A stretch of DNA of 35,892 bases from a bacterium (GTDB taxonomy: Bacteria; Electryoneota; AABM5-125-24; Hatepunaeales; Hatepunaeaceae), in assembly GCA_021734165.1 (NCBI GenBank), contig JAIPJL010000020.1, forward strand, positions 1 to 35,892. The letters are read 5' to 3'. Under the pieces are notes generated by a model, which saw nothing but the letters and a program-made list of their open reading frames with translations, had not been told where the DNA came from and did no database searches. Of this stretch, positions 1-9,692 are shown piece by piece (within the stretch, counting starts at the first letter, position 1; each line of letters starts with the position of its first letter). A program made the position numbers and the translations under genes.

Positions 1-2
1 CT

Positions 3-692
3 GAAACAGAGCTTGAAGAGCGAATAGTTCAGCTTGGTGATCAAGCTGCGATGTCAGCCGGAGTGGATGGAATTCACCCGGAACTCTTAAAAAACCTCGG
101 CAAATTACATTACCGCACCAGCTACGGACAGAATGTATTAAAGCACTCCGTTGAGGTTGCCAGATTGTCTGCTCTGATGGCTGTTGAATTGGGATTAGAT
201 TCAAAACTTGCCGCCCGGGCTGGCTTGTTACACGACATTGGAAAGGCTATTGATCGAAATGCTGAAGGAACTCATACTGAACTTGGCGCTGAACTTGCCC
301 GTCGCTACCGCGAATCAAAGGTTGTACTCAATTCAATTGCTTCTCACCATGATGACCATGAACCGACATCCTTAATTGCCTGCTTGGTTCAGGCTGCCGA
401 TGCAATATCAGGAGCCAGACCGGGCGCTCGCAGAGACAGCCTTGAAGGTTATATAAAACGACTTGAAAAACTCGAAGAACTCGCAAATACTTTCTCAGGA
501 GTTTCTAAAACCTTTGCCTTACAGGCTGGGCGTGAAATTCGGGTTATTGTTGAAAATGATAAAGTTTCTGACGCCCACGCCGAGCAAATGGCACATGATA
601 TTGCTGAGCGTGTTCAGGAAGAGCTTGAGTATCCCGGACAGATCAAGGTTACTGTCATTCGTGAGTTCAGGGCTATCGAGTTTGCAAAGTAA
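3..692 (+). CDS. rny: Ribonuclease Y, C-terminal part (HD domain), truncated at left window edge
   Basis: Frame is open from base 3 upstream of the listed ATG ([60 protein letters not shown]...[10 protein letters not shown]); this is the characteristic RNase Y HD region. Confidence 0.93.
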   Translation, partial: ETELEERIVQLGDQAAMSAGVDGIHPELLKNLGKLHYRTSYGQNVLKHSVEVARLSALMAVELGLDSKLAARAGLLHDIGKAIDRNAEGTHTELGAELARRYRESKVVLNSIASHHDDHEPTSLIACLVQAADAISGARPGARRDSLEGYIKRLEKLEELANTFSGVSKTFALQAGREIRVIVENDKVSDAHAEQMAHDIAERVQEELEYPGQIKVTVIREFRAIEFAK

Positions 693-733
693 CTCCTCTA
701 AATACTTCGTTATTTTATCGTGATTCTGAGAAG

Positions 734-2272
734 ATGAAAAATCTCAAGTTGAGCGGAGGAAGAGTATATGGCGGTTCGGAATGGAATCCTCCGGAGTGGC
801 ATGACTCAATTTTAATCAGGAATGGGATTATTGATGGTATTGATTCTATTGATGATTCAATGACGTCTTTTGAGACTATCTCATTAGACAACTCTATATT
901 GTTTCCTGGTTTGTGTGATGCTCATATACATCTTGTTGTAGGTGGTATCTCGCTCAATATTCCTGATCTTGAAGGACTTGACCTGAATGGAGTTATTGAC
1001 GCATTAACAAATTATTGCTCTGAAAATATAAAACACGACTGGGTGAAGGCTTTCAACTGGCAGCCGTGGTTGTGTAAATTAGATGCAAAAACACTTGACA
1101 AAGCGATTCCGAATCGACCGGTAATCGTTTATAACCTGGATTTACATAGTTGTTGCTGCAATTCTACGGCGCTAAAACGAATTGGTCTGGGAAATGACTC
1201 GTTGGGATTTTCTTCCGATATTGTTGAGTGCGATGGAAACGGCAAGCCTACCGGCATACTAAAAGAAGATGCACTTCAGCTTTTTCATGATGTAATTCCT
1301 GCACCATCTTCAGATGAAACTAAGGAGGCAATCCTGACTGCACAGGATTACCTCCTTTCTCTTGGTATCACAGCAGTCAGCGAGGTTTTACAGCCAAATA
1401 GCGAGATAGTGTATCGTCAGCTTGATGATGAAGGAAAACTGAAACTTGATGTGGACGCCTGGCTGAGGATTGATGATTGGAAACCGGAAATGCTGCCGGT
1501 CGATTACGGCAGACGTTTCAGAATAAACACGGTCAAAGTTTTCCTTGACGGCTCACTTGGATCGCGGACAGCAGCAATGTGTGAGCCGTATAATGATAAA
1601 CCGCATCTATCGGGAATCTTGAATTATACAGATGATGAACTGATTGAGTTGTTGACGCCCGTGACTAAAAGCGGCTGGAGGCTTGCTGTTCATGCAATCG
1701 GTGATTGTGCGATAAAGCAGTTTTGTCGAATTATCGAGAAACTTCCTCATGTTGATGGGATAAATCATCGTATTGAGCATGTACAGGTATTGCCGGTTGA
1801 AGGTGTTGACATTCTTGTAAAAAGTGGTGCTGGCGCTTCAATTCAACCGATACATCTTATCGACGATCAACGCTGGTTGAAAGAAAGTATCGGCGCTGAT
1901 AGATGCAAGCGAAATGCTGTGTGGCAATCACTTTTTAATGCAGGGATTACATTGGCAATAGGCAGTGACTGGCCCGTAGCTTCGCCTGATCCACGTCTAA
2001 ATATTCACTGCGCAATCAACCGCTGCGGCTTTAATGGGAAACCTCATGAGTGTAGTTTGTTAAGTGAAGCTCTTACACCTAATACTGCTATTCGCGCAGC
2101 AAGTTATGGTTGGGCAGCAGCAGCGGGACTCCAAAAACACAGGGGCTCAATCACCGTTGGTCAAAAAGCAGACCTGACGGTTGTCTCCGGTGTATCAGAA
2201 GATCTTAAAGATTGGTCTGGCACAAAGATTGAAATGACAATTTGTAATGGTGAGATTGTATATAGAAGTTAG
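734..2272 (+). CDS. Amidohydrolase family protein (YtcJ-like metal-dependent hydrolase)
   Basis: ORF with 'FPGLCDAHIHL' N-terminal metal motif, 'VFLDGSLGSRTAAM', 'HAIGD', 'HRIEHVQ', 'IGSDWPV' typical of the YtcJ-like amidohydrolase family. Confidence 0.9.
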   Translation: MKNLKLSGGRVYGGSEWNPPEWHDSILIRNGIIDGIDSIDDSMTSFETISLDNSILFPGLCDAHIHLVVGGISLNIPDLEGLDLNGVIDALTNYCSENIKHDWVKAFNWQPWLCKLDAKTLDKAIPNRPVIVYNLDLHSCCCNSTALKRIGLGNDSLGFSSDIVECDGNGKPTGILKEDALQLFHDVIPAPSSDETKEAILTAQDYLLSLGITAVSEVLQPNSEIVYRQLDDEGKLKLDVDAWLRIDDWKPEMLPVDYGRRFRINTVKVFLDGSLGSRTAAMCEPYNDKPHLSGILNYTDDELIELLTPVTKSGWRLAVHAIGDCAIKQFCRIIEKLPHVDGINHRIEHVQVLPVEGVDILVKSGAGASIQPIHLIDDQRWLKESIGADRCKRNAVWQSLFNAGITLAIGSDWPVASPDPRLNIHCAINRCGFNGKPHECSLLSEALTPNTAIRAASYGWAAAAGLQKHRGSITVGQKADLTVVSGVSEDLKDWSGTKIEMTICNGEIVYRS

Positions 2273-2361
2273 CATTTTTCGTCATGCGAGAATACATGAC
2301 TGCTTTTCGAGATTTGCTCATAAATCGTAACTTGCAACTCGTAACTTAAAACAAGGTTTTT

Positions 2362-3093
2362 ATGAAACCAATTATCGGCGTCAGCGCTAATATGAGTCTT
2401 CCCGACGATGAAAAGCGTACTTTCTCCAAAGGTACAGCTTTGCATCTCATACAGGAAGACTACATCCGGTTCGTGACAAATGCAGGAGGTATTCCGATAT
2501 TACTGCCAATCGTAAACAATCCTGAATCCGCTGAAGGAATGATGAACAGGCTTGATGGTGTGATTATAACGGGTGGTCCGGATGTCGATCCTGCTCTCTA
2601 TAACGAAGAAAACACAAATTCGCTCGGTGTTTATTTAGAGAGAGACGGTTTTGAAATAGAACTTGTCAAGTCAGCACGCAAAATGGACAAAGCTCTGCTT
2701 GGAGTCTGTCGCGGCTGCCAGATTATAAATACTGCTTTCGGTGGATCTCTATATCAAGACATTCCGACATCCATCGAAGGAGCGCTGCTGCATACGCGCG
2801 CCGAGAGCGGTGAAGAAACCTATCACCAGACAAAGCTGATATGCAATTCAGTACTTGAAGATATTTTTGATTCCAATGAAATAAAAACCAACAGCAGCCA
2901 CCATCAATCAGTAAAGGAGCCGGGTGTCGAATTGACTATATTAGCTAAGGCTCTTGATGGTGTTGTTGAGGCTTTCCAGTGTCTCGATGATCGTTGCACA
3001 ATTGCGGTACAATGGCACCCCGAGCGTATGCACGATGATCCAAAACAGCAGGCGTTTGCGAAATGGTTTATTAGACAGGCAAATAATACGTAG
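2362..3093 (+). CDS. Gamma-glutamyl-gamma-aminobutyrate hydrolase-like class I glutamine amidotransferase (peptidase C26)
   Basis: 'GGPDVDPALY', 'LLGVCRGCQIINTAFGGSLYQDI', 'SSHHQSVK', 'AVQWHPE' match PuuD-like C26 hydrolases, with nucleophile Cys in GVCRG. Confidence 0.92.
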   Translation: MKPIIGVSANMSLPDDEKRTFSKGTALHLIQEDYIRFVTNAGGIPILLPIVNNPESAEGMMNRLDGVIITGGPDVDPALYNEENTNSLGVYLERDGFEIELVKSARKMDKALLGVCRGCQIINTAFGGSLYQDIPTSIEGALLHTRAESGEETYHQTKLICNSVLEDIFDSNEIKTNSSHHQSVKEPGVELTILAKALDGVVEAFQCLDDRCTIAVQWHPERMHDDPKQQAFAKWFIRQANNT

Positions 3094-3094
3094 T

Positions 3095-4096
3095 ATGAAT
3101 TTTCCAACTTTCAGACAGATGGTGCAAAAGGATAAAATCCGTCCGGCGTATTTTTTTCTTGGAGAAGAAGATTTTCTTGCGGAGAGTGGAGCTGCGATAT
3201 TAACGGATAAACTCCTTACACCCACCGAGAAATCAATGAATCTTTCGGTTTTCTATGGGAGTGAAGCTATTAGTCTGCCTGAAGCATTAAACACAATGCC
3301 TGTTTTTGGTGGTTACAAGGTTACCATTGTGCGTCACGCGCAGGAGCTTAATGCTAAAAATCAGGAAGCGGTAATCGATTATTTGAAAAATCCACCGAAT
3401 GACGGATGTCTGATACTTCTGAGCAGAAAGGTTGACAAGCGAAAGTTCTTATTCAAGAATCTGAATAAAAATATTGAAACTGTAGAATGCGATAAACCGC
3501 GCTTTCAACGTCTTAACGCCTGGATAAAAGAGTATGTCGCTCAATGGAATAAAAAACTGGATAACGAAGCCTTAGGTAAATTAACAGCCATCAATTGGCC
3601 TGGTCTAAGAGAACTTGCCGGTGAGTTAGACAGACTTACACTGCAGGTTGGCGATGCTGAAATTATTACAGTAAAAGATATTGAAGATCAAGGCGGTGGT
3701 TCATACCTTTTTGAACGGTGGGCTCTAAGTGATGCTGTTGCCGTCGGTGATCTGAAAAAAGCGCTAATTTCACTGGAAAACCTGCATTTCTGGAATACAA
3801 AACCTATGCAGATTATAAATGATTTGTTTAAACTTTTCAATGGACTATGGATTGTTAAGTATTATATACAGCATAATAAAGTTGTTGAGGGCAAACAGGA
3901 AAGTGGATTACATCAATTCGTTTATAAGAAATATACAGATTATTCCAGAGCAATTCCGCGGAAAGTTATCGAAGACGGACTGCTTAGGTTAGTTGAAGCA
4001 GATTTGAATATCAAACGCGGCATCCGACAACCAGCCATTGAGCTGAATATGCTCGTTGTTGATCTGACGAGGGCAATTGGAAAACGGAACATATAA
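3095..4096 (+). CDS. holA: DNA polymerase III subunit delta
   Basis: Internal ATG at 3095 gives MNFPTFRQMVQKDKIRPAYFFLGEEDFLAESGAAILTDKLL..., a typical HolA start. The longer ORF from 2954 overlaps the preceding gene and is unlikely. Confidence 0.85.
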   Translation: MNFPTFRQMVQKDKIRPAYFFLGEEDFLAESGAAILTDKLLTPTEKSMNLSVFYGSEAISLPEALNTMPVFGGYKVTIVRHAQELNAKNQEAVIDYLKNPPNDGCLILLSRKVDKRKFLFKNLNKNIETVECDKPRFQRLNAWIKEYVAQWNKKLDNEALGKLTAINWPGLRELAGELDRLTLQVGDAEIITVKDIEDQGGGSYLFERWALSDAVAVGDLKKALISLENLHFWNTKPMQIINDLFKLFNGLWIVKYYIQHNKVVEGKQESGLHQFVYKKYTDYSRAIPRKVIEDGLLRLVEADLNIKRGIRQPAIELNMLVVDLTRAIGKRNI

Positions 4097-4690
4097 GTGA
4101 CTCTCGAAGAACAGATAAAAAAAACCGATGAAGAGCTGATCCGAGAACTACAGAACGGAAGCAAGGATGCATTTGATGAACTCGTTGAACGTTTTTCAGC
4201 TCCACTACTTAACTTTATAGCAAGAATGATTGGAGATTATACTATTGCAGAAGATCTATTGCAGGAAACATTTATTCGGCTCTGGGTAAAAAAGGACAGT
4301 TATCGTGAGATCGCAAAATTTTCAACCTGGTTATATACCGTTGCAGGAAATCTTGCCAAATCTGAATTAAGACGCCGCCGTTTCCGCAGAATGCTACCTC
4401 TCAGCAGTGGTTCCAGTGGCTTTGGAGAGGATGATGATCGATGTTTTGATCTGCCGGATCCTAATTCCGATCCTGAGAAAGATCACGAACGCAGAAATAT
4501 TCAAAGACGACTTGATGAGGAAATTTCAAAATTACCTGTAGTTTTTAAAGAAATTATAATTTTACGCGACATTCAGGAACTTTCTTACGAGGAGATTAGT
4601 ACAATACTTAAAATACCTCTTGGTACAGTTAAATCAAGAGTGAATAGAGCCCGCGGACGTCTTCAGGAAAGCCTGAAAGACCTGCGTTGA
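4097..4690 (+). CDS. RNA polymerase sigma factor, sigma-70/ECF family
   Basis: GTG start abutting the holA stop; region 2 'DYTIAEDLLQETFIRLW' and region 4 'LSYEEISTILKIPLGTVKSRVNRARGRL'. Confidence 0.93.
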   Translation: MTLEEQIKKTDEELIRELQNGSKDAFDELVERFSAPLLNFIARMIGDYTIAEDLLQETFIRLWVKKDSYREIAKFSTWLYTVAGNLAKSELRRRRFRRMLPLSSGSSGFGEDDDRCFDLPDPNSDPEKDHERRNIQRRLDEEISKLPVVFKEIIILRDIQELSYEEISTILKIPLGTVKSRVNRARGRLQESLKDLR

Positions 4691-4738
4691 AAAAGAATGA
4701 AGAATCAATTTAAAGTTTAAGAAAGTAACAGGAGTAGA

Positions 4739-5254
4739 ATGGTAACTTGCGAGAGATTTGAGCAGGATTATGAAGCTTGGCGAAAAGGAGAATTGACAAC
4801 AGAGGAATCCGATGTTTTTCAGAAACATCTCGATACTTGTAATAATTGTCAACATTTTGCTGAGAGCTTTTCAACATTAAGACAGTATCTTGTGGCTATG
4901 CCTCAGCAGGAACCGTCAGTACGTTTCAAATACCAGCTCAATAGAAAAATTAACGATATTAACACTGGTGACTACAAAGAGAGATCATTCGTTAATGTTT
5001 TTCCGCGCTGGGCTGCTGTAGGCGCCGGTATAGCTACTGGTTTTACTTTAGCGCTGGTTGTGATTATTTTAAATATCGACAGTGGGACAAACAACACCCA
5101 GATGATGGCAGATAAACCCAAAGCAGAATCACATGAACAGTTTGCAAGTAACGAAATACCTGACAGTACAGTGCAGAATTCAGATACTATGAATGTTCCG
5201 GAGAGCAACTACCGACTTGACAAATACAGCCAGGCTGTTTCTTCGGAATACTAA
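4739..5254 (+). CDS. Putative anti-sigma factor with zinc-finger (HxxxCxxC) and one transmembrane helix
   Basis: Follows the ECF sigma gene; N-terminal 'CERFEQDYEAWRKGEL...HLDTCNNCQHF' and a hydrophobic TM segment 'AAVGAGIATGFTLALVVIIL'; RBS-like 'aggag' before the ATG. Confidence 0.8.
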   Translation: MVTCERFEQDYEAWRKGELTTEESDVFQKHLDTCNNCQHFAESFSTLRQYLVAMPQQEPSVRFKYQLNRKINDINTGDYKERSFVNVFPRWAAVGAGIATGFTLALVVIILNIDSGTNNTQMMADKPKAESHEQFASNEIPDSTVQNSDTMNVPESNYRLDKYSQAVSSEY

Positions 5255-5382
5255 ATCGGGAATCGGTTTTGCTGAATCTGACCGTTTGGAACACCCTTCA
5301 AATGCGCCACCTGAAGGATGATGATGACGTTGTAAGCGATACACATAAGTCAATCTTAACCTTGGATTCAGCTAATTCCTTC

Positions 5383-5413
5383 AAAACCCTGTCACTAAGT
5401 TGACAGGGTTTTT
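5383..5413 (+). terminator. Rho-independent terminator
   Basis: Perfect 12-bp stem aaaaccctgtca / tgacagggtttt with 6-nt loop (ctaagt), running into a T-tract; downstream of the sigma/anti-sigma pair. Confidence 0.85.
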
Positions 5414-5513
5414 ATATTCAGGACTATGCTTATTGCAATTCCTGCAATAAATTATTATTATGTAGTGTTGTTAATTTTACAACAAAGAAACTATAATTTA
5501 AGGATCATGAAAA

Positions 5514-5693
5514 ATGGCTAAAACAAAATCTTTTGCCGAGAAAATGCTGAAAAGCACAAAAATCAAAGATGACTTTGAAACATACAAAGTCATCAGGGCA
5601 AATACAACTGCTAAAGGTTCAATCCGTTATGAGAATCACATCGCCAAAGTCACTAAAGGTGATAATGAGATCAAGGAACTCGGTTTAGAATAG
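5514..5693 (+). CDS. Small basic protein (59 aa), uncharacterised
   Basis: ATG at 5514: MAKTKSFAEKMLKSTKIKDDFETYKVIRANTTAKGSIRYENHIAKVTKGDNEIKELGLE*; preceded by 'aagga'; stop codon directly followed by the rdgB ATG (tagatg). Below the length cutoff of the ORF track. Confidence 0.7.
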   Translation: MAKTKSFAEKMLKSTKIKDDFETYKVIRANTTAKGSIRYENHIAKVTKGDNEIKELGLE

Positions 5694-6293
5694 ATGCCTT
5701 TAGAGAATTGTATCTTCGTTGCGACTCATAATGCTGACAAGCTAAGAGAAATCCGCCAGATATTAAAAGATACGAACTGGGCAGTGTTTGGTCCTGACGA
5801 TTTTGAACCTTACCCTGAACCGGATGAAGATGGCGCTACTTTGCTTGAAAACGCTTTAATTAAGGCGCATGCAGGATTCAAATGGTTAGGTTTGTTAACC
5901 TTAGCGGATGATTCCGGTTTAGAAGTCGATGCTCTCGATGGGAAACCGGGTATTCATTCTGCAAGATATGCAGGCAGTGATGCAACATACGATGACAATG
6001 TTAACTTGTTATTGAGTGAACTGAAAGATATTTCTTATGATAAGCGAAGCGCTCGCTTTCGCTGCGTGATGGCTTTAGTTGGATCTGGAATCGAAAGATG
6101 GTGGGAAGGCGTCACTGAAGGTACGATAATAGAAGAAAAAAGAGGTCAATCCGGTTTCGGTTATGATCCTGTATTTTGGTCTCCTGAATTGGAGATGACT
6201 TTTGCAGAAGCTTCTGCTGAAGCTAAAAACAGAGTCAGCCACCGCGGATTAGCTCTGGCTGGGCTCATAGATGTCCTCAATAACCAAGCATAG
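5694..6293 (+). CDS. rdgB: RdgB/HAM1 family non-canonical purine NTP pyrophosphatase
   Basis: 'FVATHNADKLREIRQIL', 'ENALIKA', 'LADDSGLEVDAL.GKPGIHSARYAG', 'GFGYDPVF', 'KNRVSHRGLAL'. Confidence 0.95.
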   Translation: MPLENCIFVATHNADKLREIRQILKDTNWAVFGPDDFEPYPEPDEDGATLLENALIKAHAGFKWLGLLTLADDSGLEVDALDGKPGIHSARYAGSDATYDDNVNLLLSELKDISYDKRSARFRCVMALVGSGIERWWEGVTEGTIIEEKRGQSGFGYDPVFWSPELEMTFAEASAEAKNRVSHRGLALAGLIDVLNNQA

Positions 6294-6323
6294 CTCTGAA
6301 AGAAGTAGGCAAACAGTAACCAA

Positions 6324-7475
6324 ATGAATCGAATATACTTGGATCACAGCGCAACTACGCCTGTTGACCCGCGAGTTGCAGATGTCATGCGTGAATATAT
6401 GCTGAGAAAATTCGGCAATCCGTCCAGCATTCATGTTTTCGGCAGAGATGCGAAACCTGGGCTGGATGTCGCTCGTTCTAAAGTAACGTCTTTACTTAAG
6501 TGCTCACCAGATGAGTTATTCTTCACCAGTGGGGGAACCGAAGCTGATAATATAGCGGTGATTGGTTATGCGCTAAAAAATCGAAACAAAGGCAATCATA
6601 TAGTCGTAGGTGGAATAGAACATCCTGCCGTCAGAAACAGCGCTGAAGAACTTGAACAGCTCGGATTTAAAATAACCTGGATACAACCTGATCGCTATGG
6701 TGAGATAATTCCTGGCGCAGTGTCTGAAGCTTTAACCGAACAAACCATATTAGTTTCTGTTATGCATGTCAATAACGAAATCGGAACTATTAATGATATT
6801 GGAGCAATTGGAGCAATCTGCAGGCTGCAAGGAATTACATTTCACACCGATGCAGTGCAGTCGTTTGGCAAAATCCCGATTAACGTGACCAAAATGAATG
6901 TTGATATAGCTTCGGTATCCAGCCATAAGATATACGGTCCCAAGGGCGTCGGAGCGTTGTTTATAAGAGAAGGAATTGAAGTACAACCAATGACTTACGG
7001 TGGTCATCAGGAGCGAGGTGTGCGTTCCGGTACTGAAAACATGCCGGGGATTGTTGGTCTTGGCAAGGCTGCTGAGATTTGTCGATCTGAGATTAATGCT
7101 GAAGCGGAAAGACTTACTGCCTTAAGAGATTTGCTCTACAAGCAAATAACTGCGGAACTCGATGAGGTTCATCTGAACGGTCATCCTCAAAAACGACTGC
7201 CGGGTAATCTGAATCTGACTTTTGACGGTATTGAAGGTGAAGCGCTTCTAATGGCTCTTGATTTGGAGAATATTGCGGTTTCATCGGGATCTGCCTGCTC
7301 GTCAGGAAGTACCGCTCCTTCACCGGTACTAACGGCAATTGGACTAACCGATGAGGAAGCTCAATCATCACTCCGGATTACATTAGGCAGAGAAAACACT
7401 CGCCAAGATATGGAAATCACAGCGAATGTAATTATTAAAACTGTTAAACGTCTAAGAGCAATGGCTGGGATTTAG
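6324..7475 (+). CDS. Cysteine desulfurase (NifS/IscS family)
   Basis: 'MNRIYLDHSATTPVDPRV', 'FTSGGTEADN', 'HTDAVQSFGKIPI', 'SSHKIYGPKGVGALF', 'SSGSACSSGS'. Confidence 0.94.
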   Translation: MNRIYLDHSATTPVDPRVADVMREYMLRKFGNPSSIHVFGRDAKPGLDVARSKVTSLLKCSPDELFFTSGGTEADNIAVIGYALKNRNKGNHIVVGGIEHPAVRNSAEELEQLGFKITWIQPDRYGEIIPGAVSEALTEQTILVSVMHVNNEIGTINDIGAIGAICRLQGITFHTDAVQSFGKIPINVTKMNVDIASVSSHKIYGPKGVGALFIREGIEVQPMTYGGHQERGVRSGTENMPGIVGLGKAAEICRSEINAEAERLTALRDLLYKQITAELDEVHLNGHPQKRLPGNLNLTFDGIEGEALLMALDLENIAVSSGSACSSGSTAPSPVLTAIGLTDEEAQSSLRITLGRENTRQDMEITANVIIKTVKRLRAMAGI

Positions 7476-7564
7476 ATAAGTGAGAGAGTAAGGCGAATGA
7501 GTGGATTAGCTTGTCAAGAGCGCTGCCAATAAACACATGAATCCCACTGTCCCTTTAGAAGGAA

Positions 7565-8656
7565 ATGAGTACTATCAAACCCCATGTTGCAGTAGCTATG
7601 AGCGGTGGTGTTGATTCATCCGTCGCAGCGACAATACTTATTAAAGCCGGTTACCAAGTAACCGGCTTTACGCTTAGGCTCTATGACGAGCCCGGAGGCG
7701 AAGATATACCTCAAAGCCGCAACATTATAGATGCCAAGCATGTCTGTAAAATTCTTGATATTCCTCATCATATAATAGATCTGCGTCAAGCATTTAATAA
7801 TATAATTATTGATTCTTTCGAGCGTGAATACCTTGCCGGAAGAACGCCTAATCCTTGCGTCAGTTGTAATGCCTGGATTAAATGGGATCTTTTATGGGGA
7901 ATAGCAAGCGAGATGGGAATGGAAAGATTTGCTACAGGTCATTACGCGCGCCTTGTAAGAGATGAAAAAAAATCCGTACGATTGCTTAAAGGACTTGACC
8001 TTGCTAAAGAGCAGTCGTATTTTCTATGGCAGATACCTTTGAATTTGCTTGAATTGACAATATTACCACTTGGTGATAAAACCAAACCGGAAGTGCGGGA
8101 TATTGCTCGTCAACTCAATCTGCCTGTAGCTGAGAAAAGCGAGAGCCTGGAGATTTGCTTTATTCCTGATAATGATTACCGTAAGTGGTTAGCAGTTCGA
8201 CATCCTGAGCTTTTATCCTCGAAATCCGATGGTGAGATGGTTGATAAATCAGGAAAAGTACTCGGCATGCATTCAGGGTGTCATCAATTCACTATTGGAC
8301 AGCGAAAATGGCTGGGACTTGGAGGCGGAGATAAACTTTATGTAACTGCTATTGATCCTAAAAATAATCGTGTGTATGTTGGTAATGATAGTGAATTACT
8401 TCGATCTGATTTTATAGCTGCTTCAATAAACGTTTTAGATCGGCGTGTATTTGAAAATCCTGACGATCTAAAGGTTAAAATTCGCTACCGTGATCCAGGA
8501 GTATCGGTTTCAGTTACTAAAATTGATGAAAATAGATTATCAGTTCATACATTCGAGGCAGTTTCTGCAGTTACACCCGGTCAGTCGGCGGTGTTCTATG
8601 ATGGTGATCAGGTTCTGGGGGGTGGGATAATAATGTCTGATCAAAATTCAGCTTAA
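7565..8656 (+). CDS. mnmA: tRNA-specific 2-thiouridylase MnmA
   Basis: PP-loop 'VAVAMSGGVDSSVAA', 'GRTPNPCVSCN', 'ATGHYARL', 'KEQSYFLW', 'SLEICFIPDNDY', 'FTIGQRKWLGL'. Confidence 0.95.
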   Translation: MSTIKPHVAVAMSGGVDSSVAATILIKAGYQVTGFTLRLYDEPGGEDIPQSRNIIDAKHVCKILDIPHHIIDLRQAFNNIIIDSFEREYLAGRTPNPCVSCNAWIKWDLLWGIASEMGMERFATGHYARLVRDEKKSVRLLKGLDLAKEQSYFLWQIPLNLLELTILPLGDKTKPEVRDIARQLNLPVAEKSESLEICFIPDNDYRKWLAVRHPELLSSKSDGEMVDKSGKVLGMHSGCHQFTIGQRKWLGLGGGDKLYVTAIDPKNNRVYVGNDSELLRSDFIAASINVLDRRVFENPDDLKVKIRYRDPGVSVSVTKIDENRLSVHTFEAVSAVTPGQSAVFYDGDQVLGGGIIMSDQNSA

Positions 8657-8671
8657 CAATCGGTAAAAAAG

Positions 8672-9481
8672 ATGAAATCCGAAAATACTCCTGTTACAGT
8701 AAATCATATTATAGCTATGAAGCGTCATGGTGAAAAGATCATCGCTTTGACAGCTTATGATGCAATGTTTGCCAGGCTTGAGGATGAAGCAGGCATTGAT
8801 CTGATATTAGTTGGTGATTCGCTGGGAATGGTTGTGCAGGGTCATAAAGACACGATTCCTGTGACAATAGATGATACCATATATCATACCAGAGCTTGCG
8901 CAAAGGTTGTTAAACAAGCTTTATTAGTTTCAGATATGCCTTTTATGAGCTACCAGGAGTCAATCGAGCAGGCTTTACACAATGCAGGCAGGTGCATGAA
9001 GGAAGCCGGAGCGAGAGCTGTAAAGCTCGAAGGTGGTGCTTTTATCGCTGAAACCGTTCGCAGACTGGTGGAAGTTGGCATTCCGGTCATGGGACATATA
9101 GGGATGCAGCCACAGATGGTGAATATCTATGGCGGATATAAGATTCAGGGTAAAAAGAGCGAACAGGCTAAGCAGATCATGCGCGATGCGGAGGCTATTC
9201 AAAACGCCGGCGCATTTTCGATTGTCCTGGAAAAAATACCGCGTCAGTTAGCAGCGGATATTACCAAAAAGCTGAAGATTCCCACTATCGGAATCGCAGC
9301 GGGACCGGATTGCGACGGTCAGATACTCGTTAATTATGATCTCTTCGGTCTTGCCGATCAGTTTAATTTCAAGTTTGTCAGAAGATACATGGAAATGGCA
9401 CAGGATGTGAGAAATGCTGTAGCCAAATGGAGCGAAGACATTCGCTCAGGTGATTTTCCGAATGATGATGAATCGTTTTAA
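8672..9481 (+). CDS. panB: 3-methyl-2-oxobutanoate hydroxymethyltransferase
   Basis: 'IIALTAYDAMFARLEDEAGIDLILVGDSLGMVVQGHKDTIPVTIDD', 'AVKLEGG', 'VMGHIGMQPQ' - canonical PanB motifs. Confidence 0.96.
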   Translation: MKSENTPVTVNHIIAMKRHGEKIIALTAYDAMFARLEDEAGIDLILVGDSLGMVVQGHKDTIPVTIDDTIYHTRACAKVVKQALLVSDMPFMSYQESIEQALHNAGRCMKEAGARAVKLEGGAFIAETVRRLVEVGIPVMGHIGMQPQMVNIYGGYKIQGKKSEQAKQIMRDAEAIQNAGAFSIVLEKIPRQLAADITKKLKIPTIGIAAGPDCDGQILVNYDLFGLADQFNFKFVRRYMEMAQDVRNAVAKWSEDIRSGDFPNDDESF

Positions 9482-9692
9482 GTTTCAAGTTTACAAGTTT
9501 ACAAGTTGACAAGTTAGTAGATTAGAAACTTTTAATATATGGCATGTCCAACCGGTCTGGACATGATTCTCTTAAATTTTGTTAAAATCCATTTTTTCTT
9601 GATGGATAACAATTCTTTAAACTCATCTTTTTAGGTGGCTGACAAAATTAATTGCCCCACCTGTGATGTGAAATACAAACCAGAGGTTTGTC

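Noticed and set aside
463-723. 86-aa out-of-frame ORF in the RNase Y region
   Set aside because: Overlaps the conserved RNase Y C-terminus in another frame; no motif.
2954-3094. N-terminal extension of the holA ORF
   Set aside because: Overlaps the C26 hydrolase coding region; the conserved HolA start begins at 3095.
9662-9677. Possible third CRP-like site (TGTGA-tgtgaa-ATACA) upstream of the C25 peptidase
   Set aside because: Right half-site is poor and it lies only ~16 nt before the start codon; not comparable with the 20684/28079 pair.
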